Assembly: GCF_030687835.1 (NCBI RefSeq)
Contig: NZ_CP117449.1
Span: 6,387,027-6,451,026, forward strand
Source of the DNA: Pseudomonas hefeiensis
GTDB lineage: Bacteria; Pseudomonadota; Gammaproteobacteria; Pseudomonadales; Pseudomonadaceae
DNA length: 64,000 nucleotides
Direction of reading: 5' to 3'
The translations under genes and the position numbers were made by a program. Shown piece by piece: positions 38,147 to 45,931 of this stretch; the stretch's first letter is position 1; each line of letters opens with the position of its first letter. The notes beneath the pieces were generated by a model. The model was not told the DNA's origin, did not search any database, and saw only the letters and a program-made list of their open reading frames with translations.

Positions 38147-39211
38147 TTAAACCCCGTAAGCCAGGTTGAGCATGCGACGTGCGAAACTCGAATCGTCGCC
38201 TTGATTGGCAATCTTGTAGGCGCGGAACTTGGCCGCGTAACTGAGGAGGGTCTCTTTGTGGCGGCTATGGCGGTCGCGAGTAAAAATACCGGCCCACATG
38301 TTGTCCCAGCGCGCGTACTCAGGGTGGGACATCAGCAGCTTATGTGCCTTGCGCATATTCCAATGGGGAATCGACGGGTGCAGGTGGTGCACAAGGTGAT
38401 AGTTATCGTCATGGCGACCAAAAAAGAAGTTCTCCAGCACGTTGCCTTTACGGTTACGCGTCAGCAAGAGCTTGTCGGTCTCTGCGGCAGGCAGCGGATA
38501 ATGCTCGGCGAGTTCGATGATCCAGCCTACGGCGACGGCGGTGGTGAATAGCGGTACCAGCCAGAACAGCACCAGTTCAGCGACCACGCCAAACCAGACG
38601 GCCACCGCCAGAATCACCGCCCAGTAGGCCCACATCACTCTGCGTTCATTGCGGATGCGGGGGTCCTGGCCCTGGACCCGGTCCTTGACCACATACTTGA
38701 TGTACTGAAGGGTCCTGTAGCCGGACAGCGCCATCACCACGTTTTTCAAGAAAAACTCATGCTCGCTCTGTTGCAAGTCGTATAGGCCGCATTTGAGATG
38801 AAAATTGTAGTCAGGGTCTTTTTCCGGATGCCCCAAGTGCACATGGTGGTTCTTGATGTGCGATGTGCTGTAGGACTGATACAGATGGAAAACCAGGTAG
38901 CCCGAGAGAAATGTACCGGCGAACCAGTTGATCGCGCGGTTTTTCGCCAAGACCTTGTGGGTTGACTCGTGTAGCACATTCGTCAGGGCACGTTGGGTGG
39001 TACCGATCAGAAATAGCGAAAGCGGATAGAACCAGTAGCTGACACCCAGGGACAGGTAGATGGCAAAGACGATGATTGCATAGTCCTTACCCAGCGCTAT
39101 GGCCCAGTGATAGTTATCCTTCTTGCACAGATGCTTGAGCATTCCGAAGGTTTCACGGGAAATACCCACAGCGTATTCGCCAGCAGGCTCTTTGTTTTTA
39201 TCGACCAGCAT
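38147..39211 (-). CDS. Membrane fatty-acid-desaturase-family di-iron enzyme
   Basis: A 354-residue membrane desaturase/hydroxylase with the three histidine boxes: HESTH in TNVLHESTHKVLAKN, HIKNHH in STSHIKNHHVHLGHP, and HLVHHLHP in DDNYHLVHHLHPSIPHW. Four hydrophobic helices lie between them. In lipid metabolism these insert double bonds, but related enzymes act on amino-acid or peptide side chains in secondary pathways (the phaseolotoxin cluster has such a gene). It is the first gene of the operon and has GGAG five bases before ATG 39211. The operon context argues for a tailoring role rather than membrane lipid desaturation. Confidence 0.87.
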   Translation of the reverse strand: MLVDKNKEPAGEYAVGISRETFGMLKHLCKKDNYHWAIALGKDYAIIVFAIYLSLGVSYWFYPLSLFLIGTTQRALTNVLHESTHKVLAKNRAINWFAGTFLSGYLVFHLYQSYSTSHIKNHHVHLGHPEKDPDYNFHLKCGLYDLQQSEHEFFLKNVVMALSGYRTLQYIKYVVKDRVQGQDPRIRNERRVMWAYWAVILAVAVWFGVVAELVLFWLVPLFTTAVAVGWIIELAEHYPLPAAETDKLLLTRNRKGNVLENFFFGRHDDNYHLVHHLHPSIPHWNMRKAHKLLMSHPEYARWDNMWAGIFTRDRHSRHKETLLSYAAKFRAYKIANQGDDSSFARRMLNLAYGV

Positions 39212-39354
39212 AATCACTCCATAATTAAGCGGCACGCTGCAACACCAGGCTCATTGCTGGGCTAAGTTTTTCAGGGGTTGCGGCTATTGTTTGTTTGCCT
39301 GAGCTAGACCCATCGGCTGCAAAAAAACTAAAGCACCGCTTGATCGCGAACAAG

Positions 39355-39374
39355 CTGCCCTTTTAGACAGGTAG
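39355..39374. promoter_or_regulatory. Possible LuxR-type binding site (lux-box-like)
   Basis: A 20-bp imperfect inverted repeat with CTGCCC on the left and AGGTAG on the right (12 of 20 positions symmetric, with the CT...AG frame usual for lux boxes) lies 144 bases upstream of the desaturase start, between that gene and the LuxR-family gene. It is a candidate operator only. Confidence 0.3.
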
Positions 39375-39398
39375 GGCCAAATCACGCGCGCACTCACA

Positions 39399-39428
39399 CG
39401 CCAGCCGGTGAAAATTCACCGGTTGGCG
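39399..39428. terminator. Hairpin after the LuxR-family gene
   Basis: CGCCAGCCGGTGAA (39399-39412) pairs with TTCACCGGTTGGCG (39415-39428) with one G-T type mismatch around a two-base centre. It begins 29 bases after the stop of the regulator gene and probably ends its transcript or separates it from the biosynthetic operon. Confidence 0.6.
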
Positions 39429-39457
39429 TCGCACTGGCAGATGGGAATGCCTGCTGA

Positions 39458-40174
39458 TCAGGCCTGTTCGCGGATGTAGCCCAGTTGCAAGGCTTTGCAA
39501 ATTGCGGACTTTCCGTTGGTGACATCCAACTTGCTGAAGATATTCTTCATATGGAACTTGACGGTGCGCGGGCTCATTGAAACCAAGAGCGCTATTTCAT
39601 TATAGGTCTTGCCCAGGCTGGTCCAGGACAATACCTCCGTTTCCCGAGGCGTGAGTACAGTTTCCTGTAAAACTGGGGGGCGCACGGCTACGTCGCTTTC
39701 CAAGGCCTCGTCGTAGACCGAGACCAGCAGCATCTGCAGCTCACTTTTGTTAGCCAGCACTCTCTCGCGAAACTGCTGGTGTTCGCCGAAGCTGCACAGG
39801 TTGAGGATGGAATAAAAACCCCGATTGCCATGCACGATAAAACTGGCTCCCTCGCCGACGGGTGCACAGGGCCCCGGCACCGGGACCGCTTGTGCTGCGG
39901 GCGCTAGAATGTTTTCATCGCTCCAGAAAAACGGTTTTATGCGGCGCTTGGACAAAGACAGCAATTGACCGCGTTGGTAGAAGTCATCCGCAGAGTCACC
40001 GCGGTCCAACGCATCGGGATAATTGGTGATGATTTCCGCTTCATCCAGCGTCGGCCCGCACTGATAGACCTCGAAATGCCCAAGGCCACGCTTGCTCAGC
40101 TCAGCATCGAGCAATTGGTGCACGTCGACGGGCTGCACGGGCGCGTTGTTATCGGTTGGACTATCGCTTCGCAT
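39458..40174 (-). CDS. LuxR-family transcriptional regulator (LuxR solo)
   Basis: A 238-residue regulator with an N-terminal autoinducer-domain-like part (TNYPDAL, PFFWSDENI) and a C-terminal LuxR helix-turn-helix at residues 174-236 (LTPRETEVLSWTSLGKTYNE, then SMSPRTVKFHMKNIFSKLDV). Compared with AHL-binding LuxR proteins, the Trp after TNYP and the Asp-Pro pair before the W-S-D block seem to be replaced, so it may sense another ligand or none. No luxI is present in the window. I prefer ATG 40174 (GGGA about nine bases upstream) over ATG 40183. It reads toward the desaturase operon, which it most likely controls. Confidence 0.85.
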   Translation of the reverse strand: MRSDSPTDNNAPVQPVDVHQLLDAELSKRGLGHFEVYQCGPTLDEAEIITNYPDALDRGDSADDFYQRGQLLSLSKRRIKPFFWSDENILAPAAQAVPVPGPCAPVGEGASFIVHGNRGFYSILNLCSFGEHQQFRERVLANKSELQMLLVSVYDEALESDVAVRPPVLQETVLTPRETEVLSWTSLGKTYNEIALLVSMSPRTVKFHMKNIFSKLDVTNGKSAICKALQLGYIREQA

Positions 40175-40517
40175 GAATATCATCCCTGATAAGTGACAAC
40201 GGCGGAGACTAGCGATCTGGAGGAGGCGCTTTAATCCTGAAGCACCTCATCAGAGTCGAACCACCCTGTAGGAAATTTCCCAAATCAAAGACAAGAATAG
40301 AACATGCCCTACCAGCCTTGTCCAGTGCTCCGACAAGGAGCCGAGAGTGGGCAGGCGAGGCCCGTTCTAGTCAGGCGCTCTGCGCTTCGAACACCTCGCG
40401 AAACGAGAACGCTCGACGTATAGAGGTGTTTGATGACCAACAACCTCGTTCCGTTTCCACTGAATTCAAACGCGAGGCCGCCAGCCGCTTTCCTGTTCCG
40501 TTATGATCGAGCGAGTC
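40175..40517. other. Flank between the LuxR gene and the Tn7-like element
   Basis: About 340 bases with no intact gene. The right half holds a short piece of an IS3-type orfA (listed separately). The left part next to the regulator should carry its promoter; no box stands out. Confidence 0.4.
40433..40505 (+). pseudogene. Remnant of an IS3-family transposase orfA start
   Basis: The codons at 40456-40485 read STEFKREAAS, the hallmark near the N-terminus of IS3-group OrfA proteins, preceded by a GAGGTGTTTGATGACC start region. The frame of the ATG at 40433 does not match that of the motif, and similarity ends right after it with a stop at 40504-40506. This is a truncated, decayed fragment just outside the left end of the Tn7-like element. 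Confidence 0.4.
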
Positions 40518-40658
40518 GCCCTTGATCCCACGGAATAAAGTCTGTCGGATCGAGCCCAGCAATTACAAGGGCTAACCGGTGGGCTGATCAGAAATAAAGT
40601 CTGTCGCAACCCCATTTTTATGGGGTGTTAGCGTTCGACCTACTAAATAAAGTCTGTC

Positions 40659-41371
40659 TAAAACATGCAGACAATTGATTTTAAAAAGTTTTATTCATAA
40701 AAAACAAAAATGCGCCGAGCGCAAGCACATTGGAGCTATGACGGTTGAGAACCTATAACCTCGTCGACGTGTCCGATGGAGAGGCCACTCTTTTGGAAGC
40801 AACGCACCTTTTATAGTGCATCGCCATCCCGGTCCAGAGTTAATATCCGAATATATCCTACCGACTATAAATTATAGTCAGCAGGATATATTCCACCGGT
40901 AGCATTGAGCCACTCCGTCATCGTGCACTCATGTAATCGACTCGGGTAGTAACGCCCATCCCCCACCAGCATCACCACCGCCCACTGGCAGCCCACACGC
41001 AGGATCACCGGCGAAGTAGCCTATGGCCTGCGGACATGCGCACCCTCCTAACCACCCCACAGGCAGCGACCCACACCGCCCTGAATTCGACGGCAACCTG
41101 CACCTCTACCTCGACTATGGTAGATACCGGAAAAGCATTGACAACGTGTGATGCCAAGACGCACGTTTTCCGAGCGCGGCATCAGAATGTATTTCCATCC
41201 AGGCATCGCTTGGTTGGTTTTTTCTCGGGGCCATAAACTATGCCTTATGCTGGCAAGTGTCGACCTGTACCGATGATGGTTAACGATTTCGCTCCCCGGG
41301 GTCATAGCGACATACAAATCCTTCGCATCAAGCGAGTCGGCATGGAGAATTATGGCGTGGTCATACTCAAG
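40659..41371. other. Unassigned DNA inside the Tn7-like element (left part)
   Basis: About 710 bases with no convincing gene. It includes a 45-bp perfect interrupted palindrome (listed separately) and stretches of mixed base composition that differ from the core genome. It is probably decayed cargo. Confidence 0.45.
40849..40893. repeat. Nested perfect palindrome of 45 bp
   Basis: GAATATATCCT (40849-40859) and AGGATATATTC (40883-40893) enclose GACTATAA (40863-40870), A, TTATAGTC (40872-40879), with three-base spacers ACC and AGC on both sides. All paired arms are perfectly complementary. It is AT-rich in a GC-rich genome. It could be a dimer/tetramer operator, a resolution-type site or a hairpin terminator. 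Confidence 0.75.
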
Positions 41372-42710
41372 GATCGTGTCCAGGAAGTGGTGTAACTCAT
41401 CATGGTTCTAGCCATTGAGCTTGCCGTTTAGTTGATCACGGCCGACAGCTTGGCCTGTGGATTATCGCTGACCGCCTCGAAGGCTTCCAACTGCATGTAA
41501 CGTCGTTGCAGTCATCACTCGTCATTCTGCTCCAGCAGCATTGCCCCCACCAGCCGCGTTATGGCCGGATCGTTTGGAAAAATCCCCACGACATCGGTGC
41601 GGCGTTTGATCTCGGCGTTGAGCCTTGGGAAACGCCATGTGCGCCAGCACTTCATCCTCGCAGCCGTCCATGAGGGCCGCGATCTTGGGGTATTTCTCGC
41701 GCAGTTGATCAGCGACCAAACGCCATTGTTGATGGCACTCGGCACGGCTGTCCTGAGCGAAGACCGTGCGCAGCAGAGCCGCCACCATGGTGCGCTGACC
41801 TTTGCCAACATGGGCCATGGCGTTGCGCATGAAGTGGACGCGGCAGCGCTGCCAGGTCGCATGGAAGACCTTGGAAACAGCTGCCTTCAGGCCTTCGTGG
41901 GCATCGGAGATGACCAGCTTCACGCCGCGCAACCCGCGCCTCATGAGACTGCGCAGAAAGTCCGTCCAGAACGGTTCAGCTTCGGAAGGGCCAACGCGCA
42001 TGCCCAAGACTTCACGACCACCATTTGTGTTCACGGCCACGGCGATTATTACGGCAACCGAGACGATGCGCCCGGCCTCCCGCACCTTGACGTAGGTGGC
42101 ATCGATCCAGAGATAGGGCCAGTCACCTTCAAGCGGACGATCAAGGAAAGCGTGAACGCGCTCATCGATCTCACCTGCCAGCCGTGATACCTGACTCTTG
42201 GAAATCCCAGTCATGCCCATAGCCTTGACCAGCTCGTCCACCGAGCGCGTTGAAACGCCCTGGATGTAGGCCTCCTGAATGACCGCCGCCATTGCCTTCT
42301 CTGCGGTGCGTCGAGGCTCAAGGAAGCCGGGAAAATAGCTGCCCTGGCGCAGCTTGGGGATCTTCAAATCAACGTCACCGGCACGGGTTTGCCAGAGGCG
42401 ATCACGGTAGCCGTTGCGGCTGTTTGTCCGGTCTGGGCTTTTGACATCGAAGCCGGCGCCGCACAGGCCTTCGACATCGAACTCCATCATGCGCTGGGCA
42501 ACGAACTGGATCATTTGCTTGAGCAGATCAGCGTCTGCCCCTTTCTCAACCAACTCGGTCAATGCGATAGTGGGCTTGGTCATCGTGGGTTCTCTGGTGA
42601 GTGTTTGGTCTTCGCAAACTCGACGTTAGCCAAGAACCACGATGACCATCCTCTTTCGCCCACAGGGCACCTTCGGTTGGTTCAGTTACACCACTTCCTG
42701 GGACACGATC
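41372..42710 (-). mobile_element. IS256-family insertion sequence, inactive
   Basis: The ends carry an inverted repeat: GATCGTGTCCAGGAAGTGG at 41372 and, on the other strand, GATCGTGTCCCAGGAAGTGG ending at 42710, which continue as TGTAACT on both sides (one base missing in the left copy). The length of about 1.34 kb fits the family. No flanking duplication of 8-9 bases is visible, so the flanks have changed since insertion. The single transposase gene is broken. Confidence 0.85.
41428..42583 (-). pseudogene. IS256-family transposase, disrupted
   Basis: The first 330 or so residues are intact Transposase_mut sequence: [20 protein letters not shown], then the DDE-domain parts [30 protein letters not shown] and [14 protein letters not shown]. 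After AHMAFPKAQ the frame breaks near 41618-41626. The expected continuation [19 protein letters not shown] is in another frame, and the stretch normally between (STNPLERLN-type) is lost, apparently by deletion between two GGCTCA copies. A further TGA TGA pair at 41512-41517 follows EQNDE where Trp is expected. The remaining tail ends at 41428. The catalytic Glu region is lost, so it is inactive. Confidence 0.88.
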
Positions 42711-43031
42711 TAAAAACCTCCTTTAACGGATAGTTAGTATGCCTATGAAGCATCTTGTTCAAGCCATAGCAGCCAATCCATCCCTGCATTTCGGCGATTA
42801 ACGAAATATCCGCTCGTAATGCGCAGTTTTTGGGAAACTTCCGAAAAACTTTTTCGGAAGAATATTTTCCTTTAATAAAAAGAGTTTTTTCCACAAAGGA
42901 ACGCACAGTTTCCTCAGGCTAAATAGCTAAGATCATTTTTTCGATAAAACCTAGAGCTGCGTCGAGAGCAATGAGGCACGCAGGAAAACGTCGCTGGCTG
43001 CTCAACCCAGGGGGGGCAGGAAGGCGCCAGC
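42711..43031. other. Unassigned DNA inside the Tn7-like element (right part)
   Basis: About 320 bases between the IS and the right-end repeats. It is AT-rich around 42830-42960. A short frame on the minus strand (42906 to 42682) begins MRSFVEKTLFIKGKYSSEK and reads into the IS; it sits where tnsA starts in Tn7, but I do not recognise it as TnsA. It may be the truncated first gene of the element. Confidence 0.4.
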
Positions 43032-43097
43032 GACAGACTTTATTTATTTCCGACAGACTTTATTTCGTAGCTTCAGCCCTGTCCCGGTTGCCGAGCT

Positions 43098-44930
43098 TTA
43101 CTCCACTGTCACAGACTTCGCCAAGTTACGCGGTTGGTCGACGTCAGTACCCTTGAGTACGGCGACATAGTACGACAACAACTGCAGCGGAATCGTGTAG
43201 AGAATTGGCGACAGAATGTCGTGAATGTGCGGCATGTGCACCACGTGAGTACCTTCACCATTGGTCATGCCGGCCTTCTCGTCGGCAAAGACAATCAACT
43301 GGCCGCCACGGGCGCGTACTTCCTGCAGGTTGGACTTGAGCTTTTCCAGCAGCTCATTGTTCGGCGCCACAGTGACCACTGGCATATCGTTGTCCACCAG
43401 GGCCAGCGGGCCGTGCTTGAGTTCACCGGCCGGATAAGCTTCAGCGTGGATATAGGAAATTTCCTTGAGCTTCAAGGCGCCTTCCATTGCCACCGGGAAT
43501 TGCGCGCCACGTCCCAGAAACAGCGTATGGTTCTTTTCAGCGAACAGCTCAGCGATTTTTTCCACGGTGCTGTCCATCGCCAGGGCTTCGCCCAGACGGG
43601 TCGGCAGGCGCCGCAGCTCTTCTACCAATGTGGCCTCGACCCCTTCGCCCAGAGTCCCGCGCACCTGGCCCAGGGACAGGGTCAGCAACAGCAGGCCCAC
43701 CAGTTGCGTGGTGAACGCCTTGGTCGACGCCACACCGATTTCACGGCCGGCCTGGGTCAGCAGGGTCAGGTCGGATTCGCGCACCAACGAGCTGATACCC
43801 ACGTTGCAGATCGCCAGGCTGGCGAGGAAACCGAGCTCCTTGGCGTTGCGCAGGGCGGCCAGGGTGTCGGCGGTTTCACCGGACTGGGAAATGCTGACGA
43901 ACAGGGTGTCGGGTTGCACCACCACTTTGCGGTAACGGAATTCACTGGCGACTTCGACCTGGCACGGGATACCGGCCAACTCTTCCAGCCAGTAACGAGC
44001 CACCATACCGGCGTGGTAGCTGGTGCCACAGGCAACGATTTGCACGTTGCGAACCTTGGCGAACAGCTCGGCGGCCTGTGGCCCGAACGCCTGGACCAGC
44101 ACCTGGCTCTGGCTCATGCGGCCTTCCAGCGTGCGTTGCACCACAGCCGGTTGTTCGTGGATTTCCTTGAGCATGAAGTGGCGGAATTCGCCCTTGTCAG
44201 CCGCCTCGGCACCGTCGCGGTATTGAACGGTCTCTCGCTCCACGGCGTTGCCGTCGATGTCCCAGATCTGCACGCTGTCGCGGCGAATTTCGGCGATATC
44301 GCCTTCTTCCAGGTACATGAAGCGGTCGGTAACCTGACGCAGCGCCAACTGATCGGAAGCCAGGAAGTTCTCCCCCAGGCCCAGACCGATCACCAACGGG
44401 CTACCACTGCGGGCCGCAACCAGCCGATCCGGCTGCTCGGCGCTGATCACCGCCAAGCCATAGGCACCGTGCAGTTCCTTGACGGTGGCCTTGAGCGCCG
44501 CGGTCAGGTCCATCAGCTCCTTGAGCTTGTGATTGAGCAGGTGGGCAATGACTTCGGTGTCAGTGTCGGAGGTGAATACATAACCGAGTGCCTTGAGTTG
44601 TTCCCGCAGCGCCTCGTGATTTTCGATAATGCCGTTGTGCACGACCGCCAGGTTGTCGGAGAAATGCGGGTGGGCGTTACGCTCGCATGGCGCGCCGTGA
44701 GTGGCCCAGCGGGTGTGGGCGATGCCCAGGCGACCCACCAGCGGCTCGGCGTCCAGCGCTTGCTCCAGCTCACTGACCTTACCTGGGCGTCGCATGCGCT
44801 CAAGCTTCTCGTCGTTGGTAAACACCGCCACACCGGCGCTGTCATAACCACGGTATTCGAGGCGCTTGAGGCCTTCGAGCAAGATTGCAGTGATGTTGCG
44901 TTCAGCAACGGCGCCGACAATTCCACACAT
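43098..44930 (-). CDS. glmS: Glutamine-fructose-6-phosphate aminotransferase
   Basis: A 610-residue cytosolic enzyme that makes glucosamine-6-phosphate, the first step to UDP-GlcNAc. The N-terminal glutaminase domain begins [11 protein letters not shown] with Cys2 as the nucleophile after Met removal, followed by [13 protein letters not shown]; the C-terminal half has two SIS sugar-isomerase domains ([20 protein letters not shown] and [20 protein letters not shown], each a fold marker) and the end [12 protein letters not shown], the conserved tail that Tn7 TnsD recognises. It lies one base after glmR in the same direction. A Tn7-like element is inserted just beyond its stop codon. Confidence 0.97.
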   Translation of the reverse strand: MCGIVGAVAERNITAILLEGLKRLEYRGYDSAGVAVFTNDEKLERMRRPGKVSELEQALDAEPLVGRLGIAHTRWATHGAPCERNAHPHFSDNLAVVHNGIIENHEALREQLKALGYVFTSDTDTEVIAHLLNHKLKELMDLTAALKATVKELHGAYGLAVISAEQPDRLVAARSGSPLVIGLGLGENFLASDQLALRQVTDRFMYLEEGDIAEIRRDSVQIWDIDGNAVERETVQYRDGAEAADKGEFRHFMLKEIHEQPAVVQRTLEGRMSQSQVLVQAFGPQAAELFAKVRNVQIVACGTSYHAGMVARYWLEELAGIPCQVEVASEFRYRKVVVQPDTLFVSISQSGETADTLAALRNAKELGFLASLAICNVGISSLVRESDLTLLTQAGREIGVASTKAFTTQLVGLLLLTLSLGQVRGTLGEGVEATLVEELRRLPTRLGEALAMDSTVEKIAELFAEKNHTLFLGRGAQFPVAMEGALKLKEISYIHAEAYPAGELKHGPLALVDNDMPVVTVAPNNELLEKLKSNLQEVRARGGQLIVFADEKAGMTNGEGTHVVHMPHIHDILSPILYTIPLQLLSYYVAVLKGTDVDQPRNLAKSVTVE

Positions 44931-44931
44931 G

Positions 44932-45708
44932 CTATTTCTCCTGGCTGACAGACGCGCAGATCACATTGATCCCACGGGCCTGAATCTGATCGCGGGCCTC
45001 CACGGGCAGGCGATCATCGGTAATAAGGGTATGGACACTGCTCCACGGCAGTTCCAGGTTGGGAATCTTGCGGCCGATCTTGTCGGCCTCCACCATCACG
45101 ATCACTTCGCGGGCAACCTCAGCCATCACACGGCTCAGGCCCAGCAGTTCGTTAAAGGTGGTGGTGCCTCGGACCAGATCGATGCCGTCGGCACCGATAA
45201 ACAACTGGTCGAAATCATAGGAACGCAGGACCTGCTCAGCGACCTGGCCCTGGAACGACTCGGAATGAGGATCCCAGGTGCCGCCGGTCATCAACAGCAC
45301 CGGCTCATGCTCCAGCTCGCTCAGGGCGCTGGCGACGTGCAGGGAATTGGTCATCACCACCAACCCCGGCTGCAGTCCGAGCTGAGGAATCATCGCCGCG
45401 GTGGTGCTGCCGCTGTCGATGATAATCCGCGCATGTTCGCGGACCCGCTTCACAGCGGCCTGGGCAATGGCTTGTTTGTATTTGGAAACGGCTTGCCCGT
45501 TATCAGCAACCAACTCCTGCGGCATGGGGACTGCGCCACCGTAGCGACGCAGCAGCAAGCCATTGGTTTCCAGCGCGGCGAGATCCTTGCGAATCGTAAC
45601 TTCCGAGGTTTCGAAGCGCTTGGCCAACTTATCCACACTGACTTCGCCCTGCTCTTGAAGCAAGGCAAGGATGTTGTGGCGGCGCTGTGGTGTGTTGCGC
45701 TTGGACAT
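44932..45708 (-). CDS. glmR: DeoR-family regulator (GlmR-like)
   Basis: A 258-residue DeoR-type regulator: N-terminal helix-turn-helix ([20 protein letters not shown] then [19 protein letters not shown]) and a C-terminal sugar-phosphate-sensing domain ([23 protein letters not shown]). It is encoded directly upstream of glmS in all pseudomonads I know and is taken to regulate amino-sugar synthesis. ATG 45708 is used, though it lacks a good ribosome site; a TTG 36 bases upstream is the alternative. It is separated from glmU by a 220-base gap with a REP pair. Confidence 0.88.
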   Translation of the reverse strand: MSKRNTPQRRHNILALLQEQGEVSVDKLAKRFETSEVTIRKDLAALETNGLLLRRYGGAVPMPQELVADNGQAVSKYKQAIAQAAVKRVREHARIIIDSGSTTAAMIPQLGLQPGLVVMTNSLHVASALSELEHEPVLLMTGGTWDPHSESFQGQVAEQVLRSYDFDQLFIGADGIDLVRGTTTFNELLGLSRVMAEVAREVIVMVEADKIGRKIPNLELPWSSVHTLITDDRLPVEARDQIQARGINVICASVSQEK

Positions 45709-45812
45709 ATGGATAAGTTTCGATTCGAAAGATAACGTAAGCAATCAAAACCTATTGGAAGCATGTCGTCAAGACAAGAGCAGAAAAATTCAGAAACTGG
45801 GTGAACATGGAC

Positions 45813-45909
45813 GCCATCGCGAGCAGGCTCGCTCCCACATTGATTGCAGCGTCCACGGAGCACGTGTTTGCCGAGAATTCAGTGTGGGAGCGAGCCTGCT
45901 CGCGATGGC
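45813..45909. repeat. REP doublet (27-bp perfect inverted arms)
   Basis: The arm 45813-45839 (starts GCCATCGCGAGCAGGCTCGC) is perfectly complementary to 45883-45909. It lies in the gap between the end of glmU and the start of glmR. Its core (GAGCAGGCTCGCTCCCAC) differs from that of the doublet at 25199 (GAGCAAGCCCGCTCCCAC), so at least two REP variants exist in this genome. Confidence 0.88.
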
Positions 45910-45931
45910 GGCGGCCGGAGTTGTGGATAAC

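Larger units (their letters stand above)
40523..43075. mobile_element. Decayed Tn7-like element inserted at attTn7 downstream of glmS
   Basis: Both termini are visible. Left end: TGATCCCACGGAATAAAGTC at 40523. Right end, read from the glmS side: TGAAGCTACGAAATAAAGTC ending at 43075. Each has nine bases before the first AATAAAGTCTGTC repeat, as in Tn7. The left end has three separated repeats (40532-40546, 40591-40605, 40645-40658), the right end two closely spaced inverted ones (43032-43045, 43052-43066), like the TnsB sites of Tn7L and Tn7R. GCCCT is duplicated at 40518-40522 and 43076-43080. The right end faces glmS, 17 bases beyond its stop codon, the Tn7 rule. No tnsABCDE gene is recognisable inside; the content is an IS256-type pseudo-IS and unassigned DNA. 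Confidence 0.85.

Noticed and set aside
40532..43066. AAATAAAGTCTGTC repeats as a CRISPR-like array
   Set aside because: Only five copies, in opposite orientations at two ends, with unequal spacing; they fit transposase-binding sites instead.
42960..43097. Regulatory RNA of glmS-ribozyme type near glmS
   Set aside because: That ribozyme lies upstream of glmS in Gram-positive bacteria; this stretch is downstream of the gene and is explained by the transposon end.
43134..44948. Open frame of 604 codons antisense to glmS
   Set aside because: It mirrors the real gene; the antisense frame stays open because of GC-rich codon use. No protein-family features are seen.
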